This document shows positions 1 through 9,433 of a stretch of DNA of 45,531 nucleotides, one piece after another. The DNA is from Candidatus Hadersleviella danica (GTDB taxonomy: Bacteria > Chloroflexota > Anaerolineae > Promineifilales > Promineifilaceae). The notes below the pieces were generated by a model. It had not been told where the DNA came from. It was given only the letters and a program-made list of their open reading frames with translations, and searched no databases. The DNA lies in NCBI GenBank assembly GCA_016711405.1, contig JADJSZ010000039.1, positions 1-45,531 of the forward strand. The letters are read 5' to 3'. The translations under genes were made by a program, and so were the position numbers. How positions within the stretch are numbered: position 1 is the first letter of the stretch; the number at the start of each line of letters is the position of its first letter.

Positions 1-14
1 CTTTCTCTCTAATC

Positions 15-47
15 AAAACGGCCGTGTTCACCCGAACACGGCCGTTT
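15..47. terminator. Bidirectional hairpin terminator, copy 1
   Basis: A perfect 14-bp stem (16-29 pairing with 34-47) closes on the loop ACCC. Each arm contains the octamer ACGGCCGT, and A/T tracts flank both sides. It lies downstream of the minus-strand beta-propeller gene and would end its transcript. A nearly identical hairpin occurs at 1801-1834. Between 48 and 252 I see only AT-rich non-coding sequence. Confidence 0.8.
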
Positions 48-252
48 CCCTTTCACCTTTCACAAGTTTATGAGGCACTTTACTTTCCATACTTTACTTT
101 CTACATTCCTACTACCCAGCCATCCTACGACCAGATAAGCGAAGAGCAACACAATGCCTTGGCTTGGCAATGGAAAGGCTATTTCTCTAATAGTATCTGG
201 TAGAAGCACATTACACCATTGAAGTTGAATCGTGAGAGTTATTCCAATTAGA

Positions 253-1687
253 TTAATTCCGAGGTGGATTTAGTTTCACCACAAAGATGTCATAGGCCTC
301 ATTTGTATCATTCTGGACGAGATTGGGATGGGATGATTCGAACACCACCGCATTGCCTGATGATGAGATTGCCGCATGATAGCCACTAACAACTTCTCCC
401 TCTAAACTAACAGAAAGTGGCATAGATGAGTTGTGTTGCATATCGTAAAGGTAAAGGCCTATTGGTGGCTTGATATAAACAATACGATTGCCATCGGCCG
501 AGATAGAGAGGCTATACCGGTATCGCCTTTGTATTGGCTGGTGAATTTACGGATTTTGCCACTGAATTTGCCCCGCGAGGGAAGACAACCCACTGTCCAT
601 TATCTGATAGCATCACTAATTCCGCCCGCTCTGTCCCTGCTAGACGAGTAACCTTGCCCTCACTGGCATCATAGATGAACACATCACTCTCAGAGCCATT
701 TTCATCCTCCGCCAAATTAGTCGCCATGGAAATAAATGCGATTCGACTACCATCTTCTGAAATGGCTGGAAAATTACTGGTACCATCACTTGCGGCTCCA
801 ATGGGTGACTGACTAATAAGGGTGATTGTGTCGCTTACCATATGATAGGCATATATATCCGAATGCTCATTTGTGTCATTTTCGGCAAGCGCACTGTCTG
901 ACACAAAAACAATTGTATGGCCATCTCCAGAAATGTCAGGGTTGAAGCCAGATGCAACAAATCTCAACGAGCGTTCACTCTGGTCTGCTAGATAGATTCC
1001 ATACTCTTGCACGCCACCAATTGATAGACCCCAAGAGACAAATGCAATGCGATGACCATCGTTTGAAATGGCTGGGCTATGACTCTCTCCACGAGCATCA
1101 TCAGCTTCAATGCTCATGCTTATGCGTTCCGTTGAGCCAGTTTCAAGGTCATGGACAAAGACATCACTTAAGTCATTTTTGTCGGCCGCATCAAGGCCAG
1201 TCGCACGAGAGTGAAAGACAGCAAACCTGCCATCGGCCGAAATATCCATCGGTAAGTTGTTGGGGCGCATAGGTGAATTGTCAGTAATTTCGCTTCCATC
1301 TGATGACACGCTAATACGGATAATCTCAGCTAGGGTTATTGCTTCGTTGCTCGATTCAACTGTCGCCATAGATTGAGTTGCTTCCTCGGCGTGGCCATTT
1401 TCTATTTCAGCTAGTTTGGTTGGTACTGGGATTTCCGTTGTTTCCTCAGTTGGCTGTTCAACCACCGCCATCGCCTCCTCCTCCGTCGCCATTGGTGTCT
1501 CTGTAACAGGTTCTTCAGTTGAAGTTTCAGCAATTAGCGCAGAGGTTGTTGTATCTATGTTGGTTTTGACTTCAGATACTGGCGATTGACACGTAACCAG
1601 AGCAAGTGTTGCCATTCCAAAGACCAAAAAGCGTAAAACCACATGATAACTAGACAATTGTGTTCGCAGATAATTTAGATGGGACAT
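253..1687 (-). pseudogene. PD40/TolB-like beta-propeller lipoprotein, frameshifted
   Basis: The first frame (1687 to 512, 391 aa) starts with a hydrophobic signal and a lipobox-like LALVTC|Q around residue 33, so it is probably an exported lipoprotein. A Thr/Glu-rich linker follows to about residue 120. After it come WD40-like PD40 repeats, recognisable by recurring 'P-A-I-S-x-D-G-x-x-I-A-F' and 'D-V-F-V-H-D' blades. The frame ends in mid-blade at a TAG near 512. The adjacent frame continues at once with SLSISADGNRIVYIK and then a final blade ending at 253. A one-base insertion around 515-530 explains the break; repaired, the protein would be about 477 aa. The function is unknown, and such propellers usually bind proteins or sugars outside the cell. 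The gene is poorer in GC and in CGGCCG than its neighbours, which hints at a different origin. Confidence 0.75.
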
Positions 1688-1800
1688 GGTAGGGTATCAG
1701 AATCGGTGTTCGTGACTTTGTAACCCATATGGACGTAATGAAATAGGGTACAAGAACGGCTTCTCTCACGATTTGCTTTGTCACAAGCATATCATAAAGC

Positions 1801-1834
1801 AAAACGGCCGTGTTCACCCGAACACGGCCGTTTT
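1801..1834. terminator. Bidirectional hairpin terminator, copy 2
   Basis: A perfect 15-bp stem (1801-1815 with 1820-1834) closes on the loop ACCC. It is followed by T-rich sequence on the plus strand and TTTTG on the minus strand. It sits just past the stop of the minus-strand gene at 1867 and before the next minus gene (start 1687), so it separates two transcription units. Apart from one extra base pair it matches the hairpin at 15-47. Confidence 0.8.
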
Positions 1835-1866
1835 CCTTTTATTTTTCACCTTTCACTTCTAACTCC

Positions 1867-3027
1867 CTACCTCACCATCCGCCGATAAAACGGCAACGTA
1901 AACTCCGTCCTATCCGCATTCAGCGTCATAGACTTGCGCTCCGTATCCCCGCCCACATCACGCGGCCATGTGATGTCCACATCATACGTCAGCCCACTCG
2001 CCAGCCGCACGGGCAGTTCACACAAGAAACGGCCGTCCTTATCCGTCGTCCCCGCCACAAAACTCTTAATCCCCTTGCACGTCACCCGCACCTGCAAGCC
2101 ATACAGACCCGGCCCATCGGGGTACTCCTGCACCACCACCCGCAACTTGGTCGTCTTAAACGTCTCGCTCTTAAACAAGCCGCGCAAGCCATCCAAAAAC
2201 GAGCCGCTACTCCCCCCACTGGGGTTGGGCGAAGGCACACGTTGGGGCTGGCCCACTCGCACTTGTCGCGCCACCCGTTCGGGGGTTTGGCGCGGCCGTG
2301 CCGCCTCCACATCCGCTGGCGTAATCGTAATCGGCGCACCCCGCTGGAGCGCGGGGGGTGGCGGTGGTGGGGCTGGGGCTGGTTCGGGCGGGATGGGCAA
2401 CGGGTTCGGCGCAGTCTCGGCCGAATCTACCTGAATGGGCGGCGTATACTCGGGGTAGCGCACGGGCACGGGCGAACGGAAATAAGGGGGTACAGGGGCA
2501 ATCGTTTGCCCGCCCGCCAACTCATCCAGCCGTGGCGCCTGTGCGCCATCAAAAGCCAGCTTTTTGGCCAACCTATCCCTATCCGTCGCGCTCCGCTGAA
2601 GCTCTTGGCGCATAAACGCCCCCGCCTGTTGCAACAACATTCCAGCGGGGGTGTGCAGGGCGGGTGGGGTGGCTGGGTCTAATTGCTCGATGGGATACCC
2701 GCTTTTGTGGGCAAATGTGGCCACCAGCAAAGCCAACCACGGAATCGCCTCCCGCGAAGCTCGTCCCCCACTGGGGTTAAGGCCGCTTTGCTCGATTAAA
2801 TCGAACAAAACGACCCGCAAATGCTCTTCTTTTTCGACCAGCCGCCCGAAAGCGGCGTAGTTGGCCTCGTCGAAAACGGCCGTGGCCCGCAACAACGCCC
2901 GTGCCCGATTATCGGTCAGAGGCGTGGCTTGCTCGGCCGTCAACTGGGCCACCAACTGGTGCGCCAACCCATGCAAATCGCCCAAATTGGCACACCCTTT
3001 AATTGCTCTTTGCGCCGCTGTACTCAT
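1867..3027 (-). CDS. Unknown protein, Pro-rich linker and C-terminal Ig-like domain
   Basis: This 386-aa protein is not recognised. Residues 1-165 look alpha-helical and soluble. Residues 190-235 form a Pro-rich linker with a run of prolines. The C-terminal 110 residues look like a small beta-sandwich of the carboxypeptidase-regulatory type (VRVTCKGIKSFVAGTTDKDG, then DVDITWPRD). No signal peptide or membrane segment is visible, so it is probably cytoplasmic. It lies 110 bp downstream of the dynamin-like GTPase on the same strand and probably shares its transcript, which ends at the 1801-1834 hairpin. A role as partner or adaptor of the GTPase is inference from position only. Confidence 0.7.
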   Translation of the reverse strand: MSTAAQRAIKGCANLGDLHGLAHQLVAQLTAEQATPLTDNRARALLRATAVFDEANYAAFGRLVEKEEHLRVVLFDLIEQSGLNPSGGRASREAIPWLALLVATFAHKSGYPIEQLDPATPPALHTPAGMLLQQAGAFMRQELQRSATDRDRLAKKLAFDGAQAPRLDELAGGQTIAPVPPYFRSPVPVRYPEYTPPIQVDSAETAPNPLPIPPEPAPAPPPPPPALQRGAPITITPADVEAARPRQTPERVARQVRVGQPQRVPSPNPSGGSSGSFLDGLRGLFKSETFKTTKLRVVVQEYPDGPGLYGLQVRVTCKGIKSFVAGTTDKDGRFLCELPVRLASGLTYDVDITWPRDVGGDTERKSMTLNADRTEFTLPFYRRMVR

Positions 3028-3137
3028 AGATGTCTCGCTTTATGACCAAGGCAGGGGAGCGGAGGAGCAGAGGGGCAGGGGAGAAACCTACCCCTCTAAG
3101 CAATGAACACTCCTCACTAGCCACTAACCACTCGCCA

Positions 3138-5786
3138 CTATACCAACATGCCACCTTCCAACTCCTGCAACCCTTCCCAAATCCGCATCATCCCCTCAAT
3201 ATCGGAGACCGACTCGAGGTCAACTTCCATTGCCGCCCGCAAATCGTCGCTGTAGAGGTTGCGGTCGTGGTTGCGGAGCAGGGGTTTGAGGATGTGGTTG
3301 TTAAAGGTTTGCTCGGCTTGGGTCGCTTCCATCCAGAACAGCCGGCGCAAACGGGGCAAGAGTTCGTCATCGCGGAACAAATCATCCACGATTTGCAGGA
3401 AGAGCTTGTTGGCCTTCTCCGCCACCGTGTCCAACTTGTCGGCGTAGCTTTGCTCTAATTCTAGTTCATAGCCGGGCACGGCCACGCCGTCGGCATTGCT
3501 CATGGGGAACCCAATTTGGATGTCGTCGCTGGCGGCCGCGTCCAAAATTTTGATTTCCAAATCCGCTTCGGCCACCCGGCTGGGGGTGGCTACGGGGGCG
3601 GGCTGGCTCAGGTTGTTGTTGGCCGCCACGGCCGCCAATTCCCGTTGCAGGTCGGCCGTGTTGCCCAGCGCAATATCCAGCAACCGCTCATTCGTCGGCA
3701 GGGCGAGCTGTTCACCCCGCTCCAATCGGCTGTGAACCGAGCGGGCTGGCTTGACCAGCTCATACAGCGTGGCGTGTTCACACACTTGGCGGAAACTCGC
3801 CCGTACCTGTTTGATGAGCGTGTCGAAAGCCGCTTCCACAGGCAACGATTGCGTCTCGCCCGGCAAGCCATAGGCATAATTTTGGCCATATTCGGCCCGC
3901 ATCAGGCGGCTCTTGACCTCGTGTAGTTGCAACGTGCGCTCCAACTCGGTCGCCACCACCTCGGCCACGCTGGGCATAAATTGGGCGACGGCCTGTTGCA
4001 TGACCATCTCGACTTGGAACAAAATGCGCTTGATGGGCAACTCGATGCCGCTCGTGCCCCAGACCAAGTTGTCATAGGTCACGTCGCGGTCGTCCCAGTA
4101 TTCCGTGCCGTAGCTGTCCAGCAACTCCTCAATTTCCCGCTTAATCGAATCCTGCACCATGCTCTTCACACTTTGCAGGCTGGGGGAGACGAGACTGCGG
4201 AAGCGGCTGTCGCTGTTTGTGCGCTGGCTCATGTCCACCAAAGCGTTGTGGAAGACGCGGGGCAACTCTTTGTTCATGCGGCGCAGAAGATTTTCGTAGC
4301 GACGCTGTTGGAGTGATTCCCAACTCGTGTTGAAGGGCGGGTAAATGCCCCGTTGGGCGAGTTCTGCCTCATAATGGCGGCGCAACCCTTGCAACGCTTG
4401 GCGCACGCGGGTGGAGGCTTCGCGCAGTTGGCCGCGCACCCGCTCGTTGCGGATAAACTCGGTCAACCCATCCCGCAAGAGGGGGATTTCGCTCAGGGCG
4501 AGCAGGGCTTGGGTGCCCTCGGCCGATAACGGGTCTGTTTTCTCATCCAACCCACCCAACTTGTCCTTAAACGCCTTGAGGATGCGCTCCGTTTCGCTGG
4601 CAAATTCGGGCGGCGCGTTTTGGGGGTCTTGCACATACAGGGCGGGCGGGGTCATCACCAAGAAGTACGGCCGATTGCTTCCCCGATGGGCATATGTTTC
4701 CCAATAGTTGGGGGCGATGTGGCGCAGAACCTCTTTGATTTCCGTTTCGGCTTGGGGGCCGCCGCTGGTCAGCCGGTCATACGCTTGGCGCACGTTGGCG
4801 CCATTGACGACGAAGAAGATTTTGGCGGCCGCTTCGTCCAAATCGGCCCCGCGCAAGCCGAAGAGCCGATTTTCTTTGACCCAATGCACGGCCGAGAGGG
4901 CTTTCATTTCGTCCACCCGTTGCCGCCCCGCATCCGTCACCAAGACAATCATCGCGTCTTGCTTCTTCATCTCCTCGAGGGTAATTTCCTCGTGGAGCCG
5001 CATCCCTGCGCCCAAACCGGGCACATCCACAATGCGCAGATAGCCGCCCATGAGCAAATTGGGCACGCCCTCTTTGGGGTGAATGCGGAAGGTGGCCGAG
5101 CGCACGAGGCGAATTTGCCGTTTTTGGCTTCCCTTAAAGCCATCTTCGCGCAGATGGGTCAGCGCGTCGGGGTCGTCCCAATCGAACACTTGCGGCGCGG
5201 GGGCTTCCACCGAGTACAGGTTGCTGTTGCCTTCATAGCTGGCGATGCAATCGAGCAAAATCTCGAGGTATTCATCCCGCTCTGTTTTGGCCGCGTCTTT
5301 GTTGCTTTGGACAATCCCTTCAATGTCGAAGCGGGCTTGTTCCCGCTCACCATCGTTGGTGATGTCGAAGGGAGCCAGTTCGGCCAATTTGCACAGGCGA
5401 ATCACTCGCTCGGCAAACTCTTTTTTGGTCCAAAATTCAAGGGTGAGGGTTTCGTGGTCTTTTTCGGCCGCTTGTTCAATATAAACAATCGTGCCCGTTA
5501 CGGCCGTAACCGCCCCTGTAGGGAGCAAATTGCGGCCGAGCAACGCATTGATTAAGGTGCTTTTGCCGACCCCCGTGCCACCAAAAAAGACCAGCGTATA
5601 GGTCTTTTGCTCCAAAATTCGTTGGGCTTGCTCCACACTTGCTTGTGCCTGTGGTACAGCCCGCACCAAATAATCCCGGCTTTTGTCAATCGTCTCTTGT
5701 AAATTCACCCACTGCCCCACTTGGGTCGGGCTGATGTGGGGCAAACTATTTAATGAGTTCCGCAACGCATCGTATTTATCGCTCAT
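3138..5786 (-). CDS. Bacterial dynamin-like GTPase
   Basis: This 882-aa protein carries a G-domain at residues 60-420. The P-loop GGTGVGKST is at 69-77, followed by the threonine-bearing switch LPTGAVTAVT, which is typical of dynamin-superfamily proteins, and the G3 motif VDVPGLG. The usual G4 motif (N/T-K-x-D) is not evident; the expected place reads VVNGAN. The remaining roughly 450 residues are helical and charged, as expected of a stalk, with no clear transmembrane helix. Bacterial relatives remodel or tether membranes using GTP; the specific role here is unknown. The start is backed by a good ribosome site (GAGGT before ATG). The Pro-rich gene at 1867-3027 follows on the same strand. Confidence 0.85.
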   Translation of the reverse strand: MSDKYDALRNSLNSLPHISPTQVGQWVNLQETIDKSRDYLVRAVPQAQASVEQAQRILEQKTYTLVFFGGTGVGKSTLINALLGRNLLPTGAVTAVTGTIVYIEQAAEKDHETLTLEFWTKKEFAERVIRLCKLAELAPFDITNDGEREQARFDIEGIVQSNKDAAKTERDEYLEILLDCIASYEGNSNLYSVEAPAPQVFDWDDPDALTHLREDGFKGSQKRQIRLVRSATFRIHPKEGVPNLLMGGYLRIVDVPGLGAGMRLHEEITLEEMKKQDAMIVLVTDAGRQRVDEMKALSAVHWVKENRLFGLRGADLDEAAAKIFFVVNGANVRQAYDRLTSGGPQAETEIKEVLRHIAPNYWETYAHRGSNRPYFLVMTPPALYVQDPQNAPPEFASETERILKAFKDKLGGLDEKTDPLSAEGTQALLALSEIPLLRDGLTEFIRNERVRGQLREASTRVRQALQGLRRHYEAELAQRGIYPPFNTSWESLQQRRYENLLRRMNKELPRVFHNALVDMSQRTNSDSRFRSLVSPSLQSVKSMVQDSIKREIEELLDSYGTEYWDDRDVTYDNLVWGTSGIELPIKRILFQVEMVMQQAVAQFMPSVAEVVATELERTLQLHEVKSRLMRAEYGQNYAYGLPGETQSLPVEAAFDTLIKQVRASFRQVCEHATLYELVKPARSVHSRLERGEQLALPTNERLLDIALGNTADLQRELAAVAANNNLSQPAPVATPSRVAEADLEIKILDAAASDDIQIGFPMSNADGVAVPGYELELEQSYADKLDTVAEKANKLFLQIVDDLFRDDELLPRLRRLFWMEATQAEQTFNNHILKPLLRNHDRNLYSDDLRAAMEVDLESVSDIEGMMRIWEGLQELEGGMLV

Positions 5787-5808
5787 GTTTTACCTCGTGT
5801 TAGCATCT

Positions 5809-6068
5809 TAGCTTGTCAGCTTGTCAGCATTTCAGCATTTCAGCTAGTTAGCAAAACACTAACGGCTAAAACCGAAAAGCCAATGGCCTAAAATCATTGC
5901 ACAGTACGAGGTCTCTTGTCAAAGGTTGCGTGTGGGGCGGGTGTTGGGAATAATGAGAGCAGGAGCAGGGGAGGGGCAGAGGAGCGGAGGAGCAGAGGAG
6001 AATAAGAGAGTAAGAGCTTTTAGCTGACAGACTGACAGACTGACAGACTGAAAAGCTGACAAGCTGAC
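5809..6068. repeat. Intergenic micro-repeats between divergent genes
   Basis: The 302-bp gap between the divergent GTPase and PrsW-like genes holds three degenerate short-period tracts. These are TTGTCAGC/ATTTCAGC units (about 5815-5855), GGAGCAG/GGGGCAG units (about 5960-6000) and GACAGACT/CTGACAAG units (about 6020-6068). The first and third have the same core in opposite orientation, so they could pair. The middle also holds the promoter region of both genes; I could not define a promoter with confidence. Confidence 0.7.
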
Positions 6069-6088
6069 CGCTATTTTAAGGAAACCCT

Positions 6089-6958
6089 ATGCGCCAACCT
6101 GTTTCCCCTTCTTCCCGTCATTTGCCTGCGCTGGCCCAAGCGGATTTTGCTTTGGTAGCCGCCCTGTTGCTCTTCGTTCTGCTCGCCTATGGGGTAGAGC
6201 AATGGGCACGGCCGACTTTCACCCCGCTGGGCCTCATCCTGACAGGGCTGGCCATGTCACTCGTGCCTGCGGCCGTGTGGTTGGCCTTCTTCTACCGCCG
6301 CGACCATCTCGAACCAGAACCCAAAGGCATGGTCTTCCGCGTCTTTTTGTTGGGGGCACTGCTGGCCGCGGCCGTGGGCATCCCCGTCGTCGAAGAGCTG
6401 TTCGCCGTTCGCAGTTGGCTCTACCACGACGGCCTGACCCATATTGTGGGCGGGATTTTGGTCATTGGCTTCACCCAAGAATTTCTCAAATTCGCGGCCG
6501 TGCGCTTCTCCATTTACGATTCAGAAGAATTTGATGAGCCACTCGACGGGATTATCTACGCCACGGCCGCTGGCGTGGGCTACGCCACCTTGCTCAATAT
6601 CCATTTTATTGTGGATTCAGGGGGAGCCGATTTGGGGGCGGCGGCCGTGCGCATCGTCTTCACCGCCCTTGCCCAAGCCAGTTTTGCGGGGGTTATGGGC
6701 TACTTCTTGGGCATCAGCAAATTCAACCCCGATTTGTCCATTGGGTGGATGTCGGCCGGGGTGGTGTTTGCGGCCGTGCTCAACGGCCTCTTCTTCTATT
6801 TGCGCGGCGAACTTGCTCAGGGAGGGGTGAACTTAGACACCCCATCCCTGCTGGGCCAGTGGGGGCTTTTCTTGGCCATTGCGCTCACCCTCACCGTCAC
6901 CTACATGATTACCCGAGCCATGTCCCAACACACAGGGGAGGGACAACCATATGAATAA
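6089..6958 (+). CDS. PrsW-like intramembrane protease family protein
   Basis: A 289-aa polytopic membrane protein with about 8 hydrophobic segments. It fits the PrsW family, whose members cut anti-sigma factors within the membrane: FYRRDHLEPEPK after the second helix, then FTQEFLKFAAV, then DGIIYATAAGVGYA. Two residues normally considered catalytic look changed. The first Glu of the EExxK motif is Gln (TQEFLK), and the Glu expected after the GVGYA segment is not present (ATLLNI). It may therefore be inactive or a divergent subfamily. AAGGA precedes the start. Its last 8 bases overlap the next gene, so the two are probably translationally coupled. Confidence 0.75.
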   Translation: MRQPVSPSSRHLPALAQADFALVAALLLFVLLAYGVEQWARPTFTPLGLILTGLAMSLVPAAVWLAFFYRRDHLEPEPKGMVFRVFLLGALLAAAVGIPVVEELFAVRSWLYHDGLTHIVGGILVIGFTQEFLKFAAVRFSIYDSEEFDEPLDGIIYATAAGVGYATLLNIHFIVDSGGADLGAAAVRIVFTALAQASFAGVMGYFLGISKFNPDLSIGWMSAGVVFAAVLNGLFFYLRGELAQGGVNLDTPSLLGQWGLFLAIALTLTVTYMITRAMSQHTGEGQPYE

Positions 6959-7532
6959 CAATCGCCTCGCTCGGCGCGACTTTTTCGCCACCCTCACCGT
7001 CATCATCATTACCCTCATGGCCTTAACGGGCGGGTGGATCATCAAAAACATCGTCCAAGACGATGCCCGTTTGATTGGCATGGGTGACTACACTGTCCAA
7101 CTCCCCCGCGATTGGGTGCTGGCTCCCAGCCAAGCCCCCGAACAACTGTGGGCATGGAACAAACGCGCTCCCCACGAAAAAATGCGCCTGAGCGAAATCC
7201 CCAGCACGGCCGCTGTCCCCCTTAGTTCGGTGGCGTGGCAACGCAATTTGGCGCGGGGGCAACAACTCGACACCTACCATGTGCTAGAAGAATCGCCTGT
7301 GCTGATTGACGGCCGTACAGGCTACAAAATCAGCTTTGCCTACGTGTTGCCCGGCGAATCCAACGAATTGCCCGTGGTCATCACGGGAGTAGATTACCTG
7401 TTTGCCCATTCCAATGGCACGGCCGTGCTTGTTTTCACGGCCGAAGCCCCCAGTGGCTACCTACCCGCCCTGCTCACCCAATTCCACAGCTTCATGTTCT
7501 CCGTGCCTGTCGCGGAAGGAGGTGTGCGATGA
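6951..7532 (+). CDS. Membrane-anchored extracytoplasmic protein, unknown
   Basis: This 193-aa protein has a charged N-terminus, one transmembrane helix (about residues 12-33) and an exported domain of about 155 residues. The domain resembles the small alpha/beta folds seen in PsbP/DcrB-like proteins (YTVQLPRDW near its start, repeated aromatic strands later). That resemblance is weak and I assign no function. It overlaps the PrsW-like gene by 8 bp at its start and the HtrA gene by 4 bp at its end (ATGA), so all three are almost certainly one operon. It could be a substrate or regulator of the flanking proteases; this is inference. Confidence 0.75.
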   Translation: MNNNRLARRDFFATLTVIIITLMALTGGWIIKNIVQDDARLIGMGDYTVQLPRDWVLAPSQAPEQLWAWNKRAPHEKMRLSEIPSTAAVPLSSVAWQRNLARGQQLDTYHVLEESPVLIDGRTGYKISFAYVLPGESNELPVVITGVDYLFAHSNGTAVLVFTAEAPSGYLPALLTQFHSFMFSVPVAEGGVR

Positions 7533-9244
7533 CCCACCCCCGCTTGCGCCCCACCCGAGTCGCTTGGCTTCTCCTGTTCCTCATCACCCTTGCCTGCCGC
7601 ATTGGGCCACCCACGGGGGTGGTAGAGGTGACACCCGTCCCCCCACCGACCGAAACCCCACCCCCCACGGCCACGGCCGTGCCCACCAACACCCCCCCCA
7701 GCGAACCCACAGGCGAGGCGGCGGCACCTGCCACGGCCGTGCCCACCCCCTTACCCCCCGCGCCCACCAGCCTCTCGGGCGACCAACGGGAATATCTCGC
7801 CTCGGCCACCGTCTTTATTGCCATGTTGCAGGAAGACAGCCGGGGCGATTTAACCATTTTTGGCTCAGGTTCGGGCACGCTTATCTCGGCCGATGGGCTG
7901 ATTTTGACCAACGCCCATGTGGCCAGCCCCTTTAGCCTTGGCTTTGGCGACGAAAACCCCACCGCGCTCGGCATTGGCCTTGTCGAACGCGCCGACCAGC
8001 CCCCCGTGCCCACCTATTTGGCCGAAGTTGTGGCCGTGGATGGGGTGCTCGATTTGGCCGTTATTCGTATCACCAGCCAACTAGATGGCTCGCGCCTTAA
8101 CGCCAGCGACCTGAACTTGCCCTATGTGCCCCTTGGCGATTCCGACAGCGTGCGGCTGGGCGATAACGTCAACATCTTTGGCTTCCCCGGCATTGGCGGC
8201 GAAACGATTACCTTTACCCGTGGCTCCGTCTCGGGCTTTTCCAGCGAAGCCCCCATTGGCGACAGGGCGTGGGTTAAAACAGATGCGACCATTGCGGGGG
8301 GCAATTCGGGCGGGTTGGCCACCAACGATTTGGGCGAGATTATCGGCGTGCCCACCCGCGCCTCGGCCGGCACAAACGAGCAAGTAACCGATTGCCGCGT
8401 GGTGCAAGACACGAACGGGGACGGCCGCTTAACCCAAGCCGACACCTGCATCCCCATCGGCGGTTTTATCAATGCCCTGCGCCCTGTCAAACTCGCCCTG
8501 CCGCTTATCCGCGCCGCGCAAGCGCAGATTGCCTACGAAAGCCCGTTTGAGGGTGGCACGACGGCCGTGGACAACAACGAGCCAGCCCACTTCACCTTCA
8601 TCTCGTGGGCCGAGGATTTTGACAACAGCGGCTGTGCCATCCGCCCCCTAACCAGCTACGGCTCGGGGGCAACCACTTTGGTGGCCACATTTAGCTACGA
8701 AAATTTGCCTGCGGGGGAAACGCTCGGCCTCTATTGGTTGTACAATGGCGGCGGCTTGTATCAGGATGATGTGGTGTGGGATGGGGATAGCGCAGGCGAT
8801 TGCCTTGCCATTTGGTATGAGGAGGATACGCCGTTTGAGGAGGGCGAGTATACGGTGTTGATTTATGCGGGGGAGGGCAAAAATCGGCCGTTGGTGGCCG
8901 AGGCTTCGACGGCCGTGGGCGCGGCCGTGGCCGAAGGCGGGGTCACTGTTAGCGGCACCATCAGCGATGCGGACACAGGGCGGGGTATTGCCAACGCCAG
9001 CGTTATTTTGCTCAAGCCGGGGGTGGATATGGATGCGTGGCTGCTCAACCCCGTCAGCGATGCGATTTATACCTCGGCTATCACCAGCGGCAAGGGGCAA
9101 TATCAGCTCCCGTTGCCGTTGGAAAAAGGGGTGCGCTACTCAGGCGTGGCTTTTGCGGATGGGTACAACGAGGAGATTGGCTATTTGGAGTATGGCGAGG
9201 ACGCGGCCGAGCGCGACACAGTTAATTTGCAGTTGACGCGTTAG
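7529..9244 (+). CDS. HtrA/DegP-like trypsin-family protease lipoprotein
   Basis: A 571-aa exported serine protease. The N-terminus has a signal with lipobox LITLAC (Cys23), then a Pro/Thr-rich tether to about residue 80. The protease domain shows the full triad: His130 in ILTNAHV, Asp175 in LDLAVIRI and Ser260 in IAGGNSGG. No PDZ domain is obvious. Instead residues 345-470 form an unassigned beta-rich domain, and the last 100 residues look like a carboxypeptidase-regulatory Ig domain (GTISDADTGRGIANASV). It is likely anchored outside the membrane and degrades or senses misfolded envelope proteins. It is the third gene of the PrsW-like operon, with start GGAGGTGTGCG-ATG. Confidence 0.88.
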   Translation: MTHPRLRPTRVAWLLLFLITLACRIGPPTGVVEVTPVPPPTETPPPTATAVPTNTPPSEPTGEAAAPATAVPTPLPPAPTSLSGDQREYLASATVFIAMLQEDSRGDLTIFGSGSGTLISADGLILTNAHVASPFSLGFGDENPTALGIGLVERADQPPVPTYLAEVVAVDGVLDLAVIRITSQLDGSRLNASDLNLPYVPLGDSDSVRLGDNVNIFGFPGIGGETITFTRGSVSGFSSEAPIGDRAWVKTDATIAGGNSGGLATNDLGEIIGVPTRASAGTNEQVTDCRVVQDTNGDGRLTQADTCIPIGGFINALRPVKLALPLIRAAQAQIAYESPFEGGTTAVDNNEPAHFTFISWAEDFDNSGCAIRPLTSYGSGATTLVATFSYENLPAGETLGLYWLYNGGGLYQDDVVWDGDSAGDCLAIWYEEDTPFEEGEYTVLIYAGEGKNRPLVAEASTAVGAAVAEGGVTVSGTISDADTGRGIANASVILLKPGVDMDAWLLNPVSDAIYTSAITSGKGQYQLPLPLEKGVRYSGVAFADGYNEEIGYLEYGEDAAERDTVNLQLTR

Positions 9245-9353
9245 GTGTTAAAAAGGGGTTGGTTCGGCTTTTATCGGCCGTGCAAACATGATAAAGTGAG
9301 GCTCCAAAAAACGTATAACTTGGTTCGTGTCACAAATTTTTGCCACGAAACAG

Positions 9354-9407
9354 GTTGCAAGTTACAAGTTACAAGTCGTGTACCACCTGTAACTTGTAAC
9401 TTGCAAC
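9354..9407. repeat. Inverted micro-repeat (AAGTTAC units)
   Basis: Units of AAGTTAC (9354-9375) face their complement GTAACTT (9386-9407) across a 10-nt spacer, giving a 22-bp stem with one mismatch. It lies between the HtrA gene and the small CcmD-like gene and could act as an attenuator or terminator, although no T-tract follows. Confidence 0.75.
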
Positions 9408-9433
9408 AACCCAGATAGCAAACCACCACTGAT

